Source: Anaerotignum sp. (GTDB taxonomy: Bacteria > Bacillota > Clostridia > Lachnospirales > Anaerotignaceae). From it: 5,431 bases of DNA. Both the position numbers and the translations under genes were made by a program. The notes below the pieces were generated by a model. That model did not search any database, was not told the DNA's origin, and saw nothing but the letters and a program-made list of their open reading frames with translations. Location: positions 1 through 5,431 of the forward strand of contig JAFZDV010000004.1 of assembly GCA_017560955.1 (NCBI GenBank). The letters run 5' to 3'. The number at the start of each line of letters is the position of its first letter. The first letter of the stretch is position 1. This document shows positions 1 to 5,290 of this stretch, in pieces.

Positions 1-596
1 AGTGTTCTTGCGTGACCGCCTGTCAGTTTATTTTCCACAACAAAATTGCGAACACGGGGGTCTAACTGCAAGAGACGCAGACTATTTGTGACAGCAGAAC
101 GGCTTTTACCCACTCTTTCTGCAATTTTCTCCTGACTCAGACCAAATTCTTCCTGCAGTCTGTGGTAACTTTCTGCTTCTTCCATAGGGTTCAGGTCTTC
201 TCTCTGCAGGTTTTCCACCAGAGCAGCCTCAAAGGCTTCGCCTTCTTCCCATTTTTTGATGACAACAGGCACTTTTGTCAGACCTGCGATTTTTGCTGCT
301 CTCCAACGGCGTTCACCGGCAATGATCTCATAATAATCTCCGTTTTTCTTTACAACGATAGGCTGGATCATACCATAAGCCTTCAGAGATGCTGCCAGTT
401 CTTCCAGCGCTGTTTCATCAAAATATTTTCTGGGCTGTTTTCTGTTGGGCTCGATCATATCCAGATCCAGTTCCAGTACAGCCTCTTCCGTTTTCTTTTT
501 CGCAGGTTTGGAGGCTTTCATATCCTCCATTTCTGTATTGATGAGGGCATTGATACCAAGACCTTTGGCACCCAGACCTTTTTTCTTTACTGCCAT
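1..596 (-). CDS. parB: ParB/Spo0J chromosome-partitioning protein (partial, C-terminus outside window)
   Basis: ParB is the DNA-binding CTPase clamp that loads at parS and spreads to organise the origin region for segregation and SMC loading. The 198 complete codons visible contain the ParB/Srx N-terminal domain (about residues 30-125) with the CTP-binding GERRWRA motif at 94-100 and ENLQRED at 128-134. The parS-reading helix-turn-helix follows at about 152-178 (GLSQEKIAERVGKSRSAVTN), and the GGHAR segment sits at 193-197. The dimerisation domain, roughly the last 80-90 residues of a usual 280-290, lies beyond the window. The first 30 residues are basic and glycine-rich (KKKGLGAKGLG), as is usual for Spo0J. 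The ATG at 596 lies one base after the parA stop (TGA-T-ATG). Its ribosome site AAGGAG (607-612) is inside the parA end, so the two are probably translationally coupled. Family assignment is secure, and parS sites nearby support it. Confidence 0.97.
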   Translation of the reverse strand, partial: MAVKKKGLGAKGLGINALINTEMEDMKASKPAKKKTEEAVLELDLDMIEPNRKQPRKYFDETALEELAASLKAYGMIQPIVVKKNGDYYEIIAGERRWRAAKIAGLTKVPVVIKKWEEGEAFEAALVENLQREDLNPMEEAESYHRLQEEFGLSQEKIAERVGKSRSAVTNSLRLLQLDPRVRNFVVENKLTGGHART

Positions 597-597
597 A

Positions 598-1371
598 TCA
601 GTTCCACTCCTTTTCCATGACTTCTTCTGCTAACAGCTGATATGCCTCCGCACCTTTGGATTTGGGGTCATACAGATTAATGGGCAGACCGTGGCTGGGA
701 GATTCACCCAGACGAACATTTCTGGGGATGATAGTGCGATATACATTCTGACCCAGAGAACGTTTTACTTCCTCTACCACCTGCAGAGAAAGATTTGTTC
801 TGGCGTCATACATGGTAAATACGATGCCTTCAATTTCCAGATCGGGATTCAGGCGTTTTTTCACCAGATTTACTGTATGTAACAGCTGCTCCAGACCTTC
901 CAGCGCAAAATATTCACACTGAATGGGAACCAGAACAGTATCTGCTGCCACAAGGGCATTGACTGTGATCATGTTCAGAGAGGGAGGACAGTCGATGATG
1001 ATGAAATCATATTCATCCTTGATTTCTGCCAGTGCTTCTCTCAGGATGTATTCTCTGCGTTCATTGCCGATCAGTTCAATTTCCGCACCTGTCAGGTTGA
1101 TATTGGCAGGAATCACTTCCAGACCATCTACGCAAGTGGGCTGTTTTACCTCATTGATTGTTTTTTCACCCAGAAATACATCATAAATTGTCTGAGGCAT
1201 TCCGTTTTTGTCCAGACCAAGACCGCTGGTTGTGTTACCCTGCTGGTCTGCATCCACGGCAAGTACTTTCTTTCCCTCTGCTGCAAGGCAGGCGGAAAGA
1301 TTGATAGCTGTAGTGGTTTTACCCACACCGCCTTTCTGATTTGTCACCGCAATGACTCTTACTTTGCTCAT
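598..1371 (-). CDS. parA: ParA/Soj chromosome-partitioning ATPase
   Basis: ParA/Soj is a nucleoid-binding P-loop ATPase that works with ParB to position origins; in Bacillus-type bacteria it also influences replication initiation. The 257-residue protein is full length for the Soj family. Visible motifs are the deviant Walker A KGGVGKTT at 13-20 (signature Lys13, P-loop Lys18), the A' motif VDADQQGN at 39-46 and Walker B FIIID at 123-127 followed by CPPSLN. The conserved C-terminal stretch PRNVRLGESPSHGLP is at 216-230. There is no N-terminal HTH, which distinguishes it from plasmid type Ia ParA proteins. The start is supported by AAAGG about 10 bases upstream (within 1382-1390) and a promoter at 1412-1440. 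It is the first gene of a parA-parB operon. Three parS-type sites lie directly upstream, so ParB may feed back on this promoter (inference). Confidence 0.98.
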   Translation of the reverse strand: MSKVRVIAVTNQKGGVGKTTTAINLSACLAAEGKKVLAVDADQQGNTTSGLGLDKNGMPQTIYDVFLGEKTINEVKQPTCVDGLEVIPANINLTGAEIELIGNERREYILREALAEIKDEYDFIIIDCPPSLNMITVNALVAADTVLVPIQCEYFALEGLEQLLHTVNLVKKRLNPDLEIEGIVFTMYDARTNLSLQVVEEVKRSLGQNVYRTIIPRNVRLGESPSHGLPINLYDPKSKGAEAYQLLAEEVMEKEWN

Positions 1372-1411
1372 TTTGTTACCGCCTTTCCTTACTGTTTTTC
1401 TTATCTATATA

Positions 1412-1440
1412 ATAATAGTATATCATTGAAAAAATTGCAA
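1412..1440 (-). promoter_or_regulatory. Predicted sigma-A promoter of parA-parB
   Basis: On the minus strand there is a -35 TTGCAA (1435-1440), a 17-base spacer and a -10 TATTAT (1412-1417). Transcription would start near 1405 and give a leader of about 35 bases before parA. The -35 box directly abuts the first parS site (1441-1456) with no gap, so a ParB nucleoprotein complex could affect this promoter. This is predicted from consensus match and position only. Confidence 0.7.
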
Positions 1441-1456
1441 TGTTTCACGTGAAACA
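1441..1456. promoter_or_regulatory. parS: parS site 1 (perfect palindrome)
   Basis: TGTTTCACGTGAAACA is a perfect 16-bp palindrome identical to the well-known bacterial parS consensus bound by Spo0J/ParB. It lies just upstream of the -35 box of the parAB promoter, which is the expected setting for a chromosomal partition centromere. Confidence 0.97.
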
Positions 1457-1487
1457 ACATCTTAAAAAATTCTTAAATAAAACATAG

Positions 1488-1503
1488 TGTTTCACGTGAA
1501 ACT
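1488..1503. promoter_or_regulatory. parS: parS site 2 (one end mismatch)
   Basis: TGTTTCACGTGAAACT matches the parS consensus at 15 of 16 positions. The 14-bp core GTTTCACGTGAAAC (1489-1502) is a perfect palindrome and only the outermost base differs. Its centre is 47 bp from the centre of site 1. It should bind ParB well, because the recognised half-site core is intact. Confidence 0.93.
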
Positions 1504-1523
1504 ATACAAAGATTTTCTTTTAC

Positions 1524-1554
1524 AAAAAAAGAGTACTGAAGATCAGTAACTCTT
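1524..1554 (-). terminator. Rho-independent terminator between the lipid kinase gene and parA
   Basis: In the minus-strand transcript, AAGAGTTACTG pairs with CAGTACTCTT across the loop ATCTT (arms 1544-1554 and 1529-1538, one bulged base). A run of seven T overlaps and follows the stem (1524-1530). It is the second terminator downstream of the lipid kinase gene, lying between parS sites 2 and 3. It would either insulate parAB from read-through or end a short transcript starting between the two terminators. Confidence 0.75.
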
Positions 1555-1569
1555 AATAATCATAAATAA

Positions 1570-1585
1570 TGTTTCTCGTGAAACA
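1570..1585. promoter_or_regulatory. parS: Degenerate parS-like site 3
   Basis: TGTTTCTCGTGAAACA matches parS at 15 of 16 positions. The change is A to T at position 7, inside the central CACGTG, and it breaks the palindrome in one half-site. Its centre lies 82 bp from that of site 2. Clustering with two good sites makes chance unlikely. The central CACGTG is the most conserved part of parS, so binding may be weaker. Confidence 0.72.
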
Positions 1586-1596
1586 TAAACGAAAAA

Positions 1597-1624
1597 CATT
1601 CGTAGGACTTTCGTCCTTCTCATG
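1597..1624 (-). other. Structured hairpin with GAAA tetraloop in the kinase-parA spacer
   Basis: The minus-strand RNA can form a stem AGGAC/GTCCT (1613-1617 with 1604-1608) closed by a GAAA tetraloop. Below it are an A/A mismatch, a G-C pair, tandem 5'-GA/GA-3' juxtapositions that could form sheared pairs, and a CAT/ATG stem. A neighbouring stem, ATGC-TTTGC/GCAAA-(C)GCAT (1622-1643), overlaps its base and would compete. No RNA family is recognised. It may be part of a short RNA ended by the terminator at 1524-1554, or just spacer structure. Confidence 0.35.
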
Positions 1625-1644
1625 CGTTTGCTCCGCAAAGCATT

Positions 1645-1694
1645 ACAATAAAAAAGGAACATTATATTCTGCAAGCAGCTATAATATTCCTTTT
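1645..1694 (-). terminator. Terminator of the lipid kinase gene
   Basis: Arms at 1680-1694 and 1652-1666 pair in the minus-strand RNA over 15 bp with a single G-U wobble. They enclose a 13-base loop that can itself fold (CTG-CTTG-CAG). The 3' arm ends in TTCCTTTTTTATT, giving a U tract. It begins 27 bases after the kinase stop codon. The plus strand also shows TTTT after the stem, but it would carry one A-C mismatch and there is no plus-strand gene to terminate. Confidence 0.85.
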
Positions 1695-1720
1695 ATTATT
1701 GCATATTTTTCTCCGCTATA

Positions 1721-2692
1721 TCACAACTTTGTAGGCATACCAGCATTCTTCCAAAGAGTCAGCAAAGGATTATCCGCCTTTTCCTGAATCTGGTCGAATT
1801 TACCGAAGACAGGAATTGCCGCAGGAATAACTCTCATTTCAAAGGGCATATCAGGGCCCATTTCACCATCGACTGTGGTTTCTTTGATTTTGAATGTATC
1901 ATCCAGACATTCTACTTTAAAGTAGTTGTCTTTCAGATACAGAATGTTTTTATCATCAAGATGATCACCCATCATCAGTTTCATCACTGTGGGAGTCATT
2001 TCATACAGAGGTCTGCCTTTCACAGCAACAAACTCAAACTCACCATCTGTAACCAGTGCACCGGGAGAAAGATAGTTGAAGCCGCCTGTACCAGCAGAGT
2101 TTAGAATCATGTAAAAATACAGATCTTCCTCAATGACTTCTTTACTGGTTGTGATGCGATAAGGGATCTTTCTGAACTGAGGCAGCTGCTCCACCCCTTT
2201 CAGATAGTAAGACAGGTTACCCAATGCATTTTTCAGATCCTTATCAACTGTCTGGGAAACATTTGTGAAGTAACCGCCAGCCACAACGTTGATAAAGAAA
2301 ATATCATCATTTACCAGACCAAGATCGATAGGCACAGGTTCTGTGGAAACGATAGTTCTGCAGACGTCCTCTACGTCACCTGTTTTGAAACCAAGATATG
2401 TGGCAAAGTCATTGGCTGTACCGGAAGGAATGATACCTACAGGAATATGCAGACCACGACGCATCAGGGCATTGATGACGATATTCACCGTACCGTCACC
2501 GCCGGATGCAACCACCACATCATAATTTGGATCCATAGTCGCAATATGCTGATCGATATCACCGGGATAAAGGGTACGGAAAGGATGAACCTCGTAGCCG
2601 CCTTCCTGGAAAATACCGATACAGATATCTAAATCAAATTTAAAGCTTTTATTGCCTGAAAAAGGATTATAAATCAATTTTAACTTTTTCAT
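1721..2692 (-). CDS. YegS/DagK-type diacylglycerol/lipid kinase family protein
   Basis: This 323-residue protein has the layout of soluble ATP-dependent diacylglycerol/lipid kinases (YegS/BmrU/DgkB family), which phosphorylate lipid head groups at the inner face of the membrane. The N-terminal nucleotide-binding lobe shows NPFSGNK at 9-15, GGDGTVN at 64-70 and PSGTANDFA at 89-97. The C-terminal beta-sandwich lobe carries TDGEFEFV (215-222) and VDGE (274-277), where the family's catalytic aspartate is expected (Asp275). No transmembrane segment is seen, which rules out the small DgkA type. The actual lipid substrate cannot be read from sequence; recycling of diacylglycerol is the usual role. 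The start is supported by AGAAGG about 11 bases upstream. It lies 164 bases after argS with no clear terminator between, so co-transcription with argS is possible. A strong terminator follows it. Confidence 0.9.
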   Translation of the reverse strand: MKKLKLIYNPFSGNKSFKFDLDICIGIFQEGGYEVHPFRTLYPGDIDQHIATMDPNYDVVVASGGDGTVNIVINALMRRGLHIPVGIIPSGTANDFATYLGFKTGDVEDVCRTIVSTEPVPIDLGLVNDDIFFINVVAGGYFTNVSQTVDKDLKNALGNLSYYLKGVEQLPQFRKIPYRITTSKEVIEEDLYFYMILNSAGTGGFNYLSPGALVTDGEFEFVAVKGRPLYEMTPTVMKLMMGDHLDDKNILYLKDNYFKVECLDDTFKIKETTVDGEMGPDMPFEMRVIPAAIPVFGKFDQIQEKADNPLLTLWKNAGMPTKL

Positions 2693-2757
2693 ACAAAAAT
2701 ACGCCTTCTTTCAAATAATAGAGTTATAGAATGTTCAGAAATGAAAGCATGCCATTC

Positions 2758-2774
2758 GTAAAGCTATGCTTTAC
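2758..2774. repeat. Short inverted repeat upstream of the lipid kinase gene
   Basis: GTAAAGC-TAT-GCTTTAC is a perfect 7-bp inverted repeat, 66 bases upstream of the kinase start. An overlapping alternative stem, AAAGCAT (2744-2750) with ATGCTTT (2766-2772), excludes the first. It could be an operator or a leader hairpin. No convincing -35/-10 pair was found near it, and the function is unknown. Confidence 0.35.
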
Positions 2775-2855
2775 TCATGTCATCAGGTTTTCTAATATCT
2801 TCGCAGAAAATCTTGCAAGCAATTTTTCTGCGTCAGCTATTGAAAACGCTTTCAT
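2775..2855 (-). CDS. Possible 26-residue ORF directly after argS
   Basis: A minus-strand ORF of 26 codons begins ATG AAA GCG one base after the argS stop (TGA-T-ATG, the same junction as parA-parB) and ends in TGA. The predicted peptide (MKAFSIADAEKLLARFSAKI then LENLMT) is amphipathic and lysine/leucine/alanine-rich, with no signal peptide or recognised domain. There is no clear Shine-Dalgarno sequence; expression would need coupling to argS termination. A 9-bp inverted repeat CGCAGAAAA/TTTTCTGCG (2802-2832 region) lies inside the frame and could itself explain sequence constraint here. It may be chance, a decayed gene end, or a real small protein. The evidence is weak. Confidence 0.25.
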   Translation of the reverse strand: MKAFSIADAEKLLARFSAKILENLMT

Positions 2856-2856
2856 A

Positions 2857-4557
2857 TCACATCTGTTCAGGTGCATTAATACCCAGCAGAGCCAGACCTT
2901 CTTTCAGAACTGTCTTCACGCCATATACTACAGCCAGACGAGCCTGTTTTACTTCTGCTTCACTGCTCAGGATAGGATTATCATGATAGAATTTATTGAA
3001 TGCCTGAGAAATCGCAACCAGATGTCTTGTTACGATGGAAGGTTCCAGTTTTGCTGCTGCATCCTTGATTTTTTCAGGGAATGCTTCCAGCAGTTTGCAA
3101 ACATCCAGAGATGCTTCATCAGACAGGTTTGTAAAATCGATACCGTCGAAGTTCACTTCACCTGCTCTTCTCAGGATGGAACATGCACGTGCATGTGTAT
3201 ACTGAACATAAGGGCCTGTTTCACCGTCGAAGTTCAGCATTCTTTCCCAGCTGAATACAACGTCTTTGATTCTGGAGTTATACAGGTCATTGAAGATTAC
3301 TGCACCGATACCAACCTGTTTTGCAATTTCTTCTTTGTTTTCCAGATCGGGGTTCTTTTCTTCGATGATTCTCTTTGTTTCTGCACAAGCCTGATTCAGC
3401 AGGTCTTCCATCAGAACAACGTGACCTCTTCTTGTGGAGAGTTTACCGCTGTCCAGAGAAACCAGACCGAAAGGAACATGGATCAGGTCTTTGGACCATT
3501 CATAACCCATTTTGTTAATTACTTCGAACCACTGTGCGAAGTGCAGGTTCTGGTCCAGAGCTGTCAGATATACGCATTTATCGAAGTTGTATGTTTTCTT
3601 ACGGTACAGCGCTGCAGTGATATCTCTTGTTGCATACAGTGTGCCGCCGTCTTTACGGATGATCAGACAAGGAGGCATATTTTTATCTTCCAGATCAACG
3701 ATCATCGCACCTTCGGATTCTTTCAGCAGTTCTTTTGCTTTCAGTTCTTCTACAACTGCATCCATTTTATCATTGTAGAAGGATTCGCCAGCGTAAGAGT
3801 CAAATGTTACGCCCAGCATTTTATATACGCGTTCAAATTCTTTGATGGAAACATCATAGAACCATTTCCACAGAGTCAGTGCTTCTTCTTCACCGTTCTG
3901 CATTTTTACGAACCACAGACGAGCTTCATCATCCATGTTCAGTTCAGGATGTGCTTCTGCTTCATCGTGGAATTTAACGTAAATACGCATCAGTTCCTGG
4001 ATACCGTCTTTTTCAACCAGTTCTTTGCTGCCCCAGTTTTTGTAAGCAACGATCAGTTTACCGAACTGTGTACCCCAGTCACCCAGATGGTTTACACCCA
4101 CTACTTCATAACCCAGTTTTTCGTGGATTTTGTAGATCGCATTACCGATTACTGTGGAACGCAGGTGACCAACGTGGAAAGGTTTTGCGATGTTAGGGGA
4201 GGAATAGTCGATAACAACTGTTTTGCCTGCGCCCATGTCGCTTTTACCGTAGTTTTCTTTCTGTTCCAGAACTGCGGACAGTACCTGTTCTGCGTAAACG
4301 CCTTTATTTACGAAGAAGTTGATGTAAGCACCAACTACTTCCATTTTTGCGATGAAATCGGGTTTTTCGATTTTTTCGATCAGTTCCGCAGCGATCATAG
4401 GGGGCGCTTTGCGGAATGTTTTTGCCAGACGGAAACAAGGGTAAGCAAAGTCACCCATTTCCTTCTTTGCGGGAATTTCTACTGCTGCTGCCGCATCTTC
4501 TACAGAGATTTCTGCTGCTGCTGCCAGCAGTTTTGCAATTTCTATTTTAAAATCCAT
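2857..4557 (-). CDS. argS: Arginyl-tRNA synthetase
   Basis: Class I aminoacyl-tRNA synthetase that charges tRNA-Arg with arginine in the cytoplasm. The 566-residue protein matches the usual 550-580. The ArgRS-specific N-terminal domain spans about 1-85. The catalytic core holds SSPNIAKPFHVGHLRST (119-135) with the HIGH-type HVGH at 128-131, LGDWGTQFG at 158-166 and DGGTLYATRD at 303-312. The KMSKS-equivalent KLSTR is at 372-376, a degenerate form common in ArgRS. The anticodon-binding DALR domain follows from TGPYVQYTHARA to the typical C-terminus LGINAPEQM. I place the start at the ATG of MDFK because GGAGG lies 7 bases upstream (4565-4569). A longer in-frame ATG at 4596 has no ribosome site and would fall about 3 bases after the predicted transcription start. 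No T-box motif is visible upstream. Confidence 0.98.
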   Translation of the reverse strand: MDFKIEIAKLLAAAAEISVEDAAAAVEIPAKKEMGDFAYPCFRLAKTFRKAPPMIAAELIEKIEKPDFIAKMEVVGAYINFFVNKGVYAEQVLSAVLEQKENYGKSDMGAGKTVVIDYSSPNIAKPFHVGHLRSTVIGNAIYKIHEKLGYEVVGVNHLGDWGTQFGKLIVAYKNWGSKELVEKDGIQELMRIYVKFHDEAEAHPELNMDDEARLWFVKMQNGEEEALTLWKWFYDVSIKEFERVYKMLGVTFDSYAGESFYNDKMDAVVEELKAKELLKESEGAMIVDLEDKNMPPCLIIRKDGGTLYATRDITAALYRKKTYNFDKCVYLTALDQNLHFAQWFEVINKMGYEWSKDLIHVPFGLVSLDSGKLSTRRGHVVLMEDLLNQACAETKRIIEEKNPDLENKEEIAKQVGIGAVIFNDLYNSRIKDVVFSWERMLNFDGETGPYVQYTHARACSILRRAGEVNFDGIDFTNLSDEASLDVCKLLEAFPEKIKDAAAKLEPSIVTRHLVAISQAFNKFYHDNPILSSEAEVKQARLAVVYGVKTVLKEGLALLGINAPEQM

Positions 4558-4605
4558 AATTTTACCTCCAAAAAATTCCAACTGAAAATTGGACATACTC
4601 TATTT

Positions 4606-4634
4606 ATTTTAGCACAGGAAAGGGGGAAAAACAA
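4606..4634 (-). promoter_or_regulatory. Predicted promoter of argS
   Basis: The minus strand reads -35 TTGTTT (4629-4634), 17 bases, then -10 TAAAAT (4606-4611) preceded by TGC, an extended -10. Start of transcription would be near 4599, leaving a leader of about 40 bases. A small stem TCCAA/TTGGA (4577-4593) precedes the Shine-Dalgarno sequence. The same TCCAA could instead pair with TTGGA formed by the ribosome site itself. Confidence 0.62.
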
Positions 4635-4764
4635 CAGGTTTTATCTGAAGTTCACAGGCTTCGGAAGTTCTCGAAGGCGGGCTCATTCGAGCCAAAGCTC
4701 CGGTTGGACAAACCTTCTGCTCGCCCCCTCTAGGAAGTACATCGGCAAAATCTTCTCTTCCTCC
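4635..4764. other. Non-coding spacer with short hairpins, possible dispersed repeat
   Basis: No start codon with a ribosome site and no recognisable protein are present on either strand. The segment is richer in G+C than its flanks and contains GGCTC-ATTC-GAGCC (4680-4693; loop GAAT on the minus strand) and CTTCG/CGAAG around 4659-4675. Its compositional difference and run into the palindrome at 4765-4788 suggest a dispersed intergenic repeat. That is an inference which only a genome-wide search could settle. Confidence 0.35.
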
Positions 4765-4788
4765 TTACTTTTTGCGCACAAAAAGTAA
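4765..4788. repeat. Perfect 10-bp inverted repeat (TTACTTTTTG-CGCA-CAAAAAGTAA)
   Basis: TTACTTTTTG and CAAAAAGTAA form a perfect 10-bp stem around a four-base CGCA loop. Palindromic intergenic elements of this look occur in clostridial genomes, but I cannot confirm copy number here. It lies immediately beyond the U tract of the terminator at 4789-4822. Confidence 0.6.
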
Positions 4789-4822
4789 CAAAAAGCCTGA
4801 AACCTTTCGTATGGTTTCAGAC
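4789..4822 (-). terminator. Rho-independent terminator, minus strand
   Basis: The minus RNA forms GTCTGAAACC / GGTTTCAGGC (4813-4822 with 4795-4804), a 10-bp stem with one G-U wobble and loop ATACGAAA, followed directly by TTTTTG. On the plus strand the wobble becomes a mismatch and no T run follows, so the orientation is minus. It is a back-up terminator for transcription coming from the XRE gene and separates it from the argS promoter. Confidence 0.72.
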
Positions 4823-4832
4823 TTCCCAACGA

Positions 4833-4859
4833 ACTAAGGGAAACAATGTTTCCCTCAGT
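4833..4859 (-). other. Stable hairpin without U tract
   Basis: ACTGAGGGAAAC and GTTTCCCTTAGT (minus strand) pair over 12 bp with one G-U wobble around a three-base ATT loop. No T run follows, so it is not a simple terminator. It sits between the two terminators downstream of the XRE gene and may be an RNA-stabilising or repeat-derived structure. The wobble favours folding in the minus-strand RNA. Confidence 0.45.
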
Positions 4860-4875
4860 AATCCCTTCCCCACAA

Positions 4876-4910
4876 GCCTATTCAGGCAGTATAAAGCAGC
4901 CCAGTCGGGC
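4876..4910. repeat. Two small tetraloop hairpins
   Basis: GCCT-ATTC-AGGC (4876-4887) and GCCC-AGTC-GGGC (4899-4910) are short perfect inverted repeats. On the minus strand their loops read GAAT and GACT, like the GAAT loop at 4680-4693. The second directly follows the U tract of the XRE gene terminator. Significance is uncertain because the stems are only 4 bp. Confidence 0.35.
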
Positions 4911-4946
4911 AAAAAAATACCCTTCCATTCATTATGATTGGAGGGC
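4911..4946 (-). terminator. Terminator overlapping the 3' end of the XRE gene
   Basis: In the minus-strand RNA, CCCTCCA (4939-4945) pairs with TGGAAGGG (4920-4927) with one bulged base, and a short inner TCA/TGA stem is possible. TATTTTTTT follows (4911-4919). The 5' arm lies in the last codons of the gene and the TAA stop is in the loop, so termination and the end of translation overlap. Confidence 0.7.
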
Positions 4947-5228
4947 ATTTATCATATCAATGATTATTTTCTGTTTTTCAGAGGGCAATTCCTGAAAAGA
5001 ATAAAGAATTTCCAATTCCTTTTCCACCACAGGAAATCCCAGCAGGTCATTCGGAGTAACATCCAGAATTTCGGATAATTTTATCAAAACATCCAGACTA
5101 GGTTCATTTCGACCTGTTTCATAATTAGCAATGGCCGTTGAACCATAGTTTAACTGTTTTCCTAATTCTGTTTGGGTCAGATTTCTCTGTTTTCTAAATC
5201 TTTTTAAGTTTATTGCAAATTCAGTCAT
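4932..5228 (-). CDS. XRE-family helix-turn-helix transcriptional regulator
   Basis: A 98-residue protein with an HTH_3/cro-C1 domain at about 7-63. The helix pair is visible as LTQTELGKQLNYGSTAIANY (17-36), then ETGRNEPSLDVLIKLSEILDVTPNDLLG, a typical phage-repressor-like pattern. The C-terminal 30 residues (ELEILYSFQELPSEKQKIII) look like the short helical, probably dimerising tail found on many small XRE repressors. There is no peptidase or ligand domain. The ATG at 5228 has AGGTGG four bases upstream. The gene is transcribed divergently from a second XRE gene starting at 5322. Between them lie a perfect palindrome and a degenerate copy, so it most likely represses its own promoter and the divergent one (inference). 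The arrangement suggests a prophage, integrative element or other accessory unit to the right. DNA target and inducer are unknown. Confidence 0.9.
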   Translation of the reverse strand: MTEFAINLKRFRKQRNLTQTELGKQLNYGSTAIANYETGRNEPSLDVLIKLSEILDVTPNDLLGFPVVEKELEILYSFQELPSEKQKIIIDMINALQS

Positions 5229-5251
5229 AAAACCACCTATACAGAAATATA

Positions 5252-5271
5252 ATGCTACAATATTGTAGCAT
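5252..5271. promoter_or_regulatory. Operator 1: perfect 20-bp palindrome in the divergent regulatory region
   Basis: ATGCTACAATATTGTAGCAT is a perfect palindrome centred at 5261.5, between the two divergent XRE genes, and is a strong candidate binding site for the repressor encoded at 4932-5228. Each strand contains TGCTACAAT, an extended -10 (TGnTACAAT). A repressor bound here would cover the -10 of the minus-strand promoter and of a possible plus-strand one. Confidence 0.8.
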
Positions 5272-5290
5272 ATTCAAAGTTTGTGTGCAA
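5262..5290 (-). promoter_or_regulatory. Predicted promoter of the XRE repressor gene
   Basis: The minus strand shows -35 TTGCAC (5285-5290, weak), 17 bases, then -10 TACAAT (5262-5267) with TG one base upstream, an extended -10. Transcription would start near 5255, giving a leader of about 27 bases. The -10 lies within operator 1 and the -35 overlaps operator 2, consistent with autoregulation. An alternative pair, TTGAAT (5272-5277) with CATTAT (5249-5254), is also possible. Confidence 0.55.

Noticed and set aside
162..620. Plus-strand open frames opposite parB (162-620 and 445-633)
   Set aside because: Low-complexity Phe/Ser-rich antisense translations of the ParB gene with no independent support.
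1146..1328. Second minus-strand frame inside parA
   Set aside because: It is an out-of-frame shadow of parA. The ParA frame carries the full set of Walker motifs.
1441..1585. CRISPR array or direct-repeat cluster
   Set aside because: The three similar 16-mers are unevenly spaced palindromes matching parS, not repeats with uniform spacers.
1569..1787. Plus-strand 72-codon frame starting inside the third parS-like site
   Set aside because: Its ATG is part of the parS-like sequence, it has no ribosome site, and it runs through a terminator hairpin into the antisense of the lipid kinase gene.
4558..4596. Thirteen-residue N-terminal extension of ArgRS from an upstream ATG
   Set aside because: There is no ribosome site before it, it sits almost on the predicted transcription start, and a strong GGAGG precedes the internal ATG at 4557.
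2731..4788. A 685-codon open frame on the plus strand opposite argS
   Set aside because: It is the antisense shadow of argS. The translation is rich in Cys, Phe and Gln with no domain, it lacks a ribosome site, and the minus-strand ArgRS frame has all family motifs.
4558..4931. T-box or other known riboswitch upstream of argS, or a tRNA gene
   Set aside because: No T-box consensus, specifier stem or tRNA cloverleaf was found on either strand. The hairpins present are short and separate.
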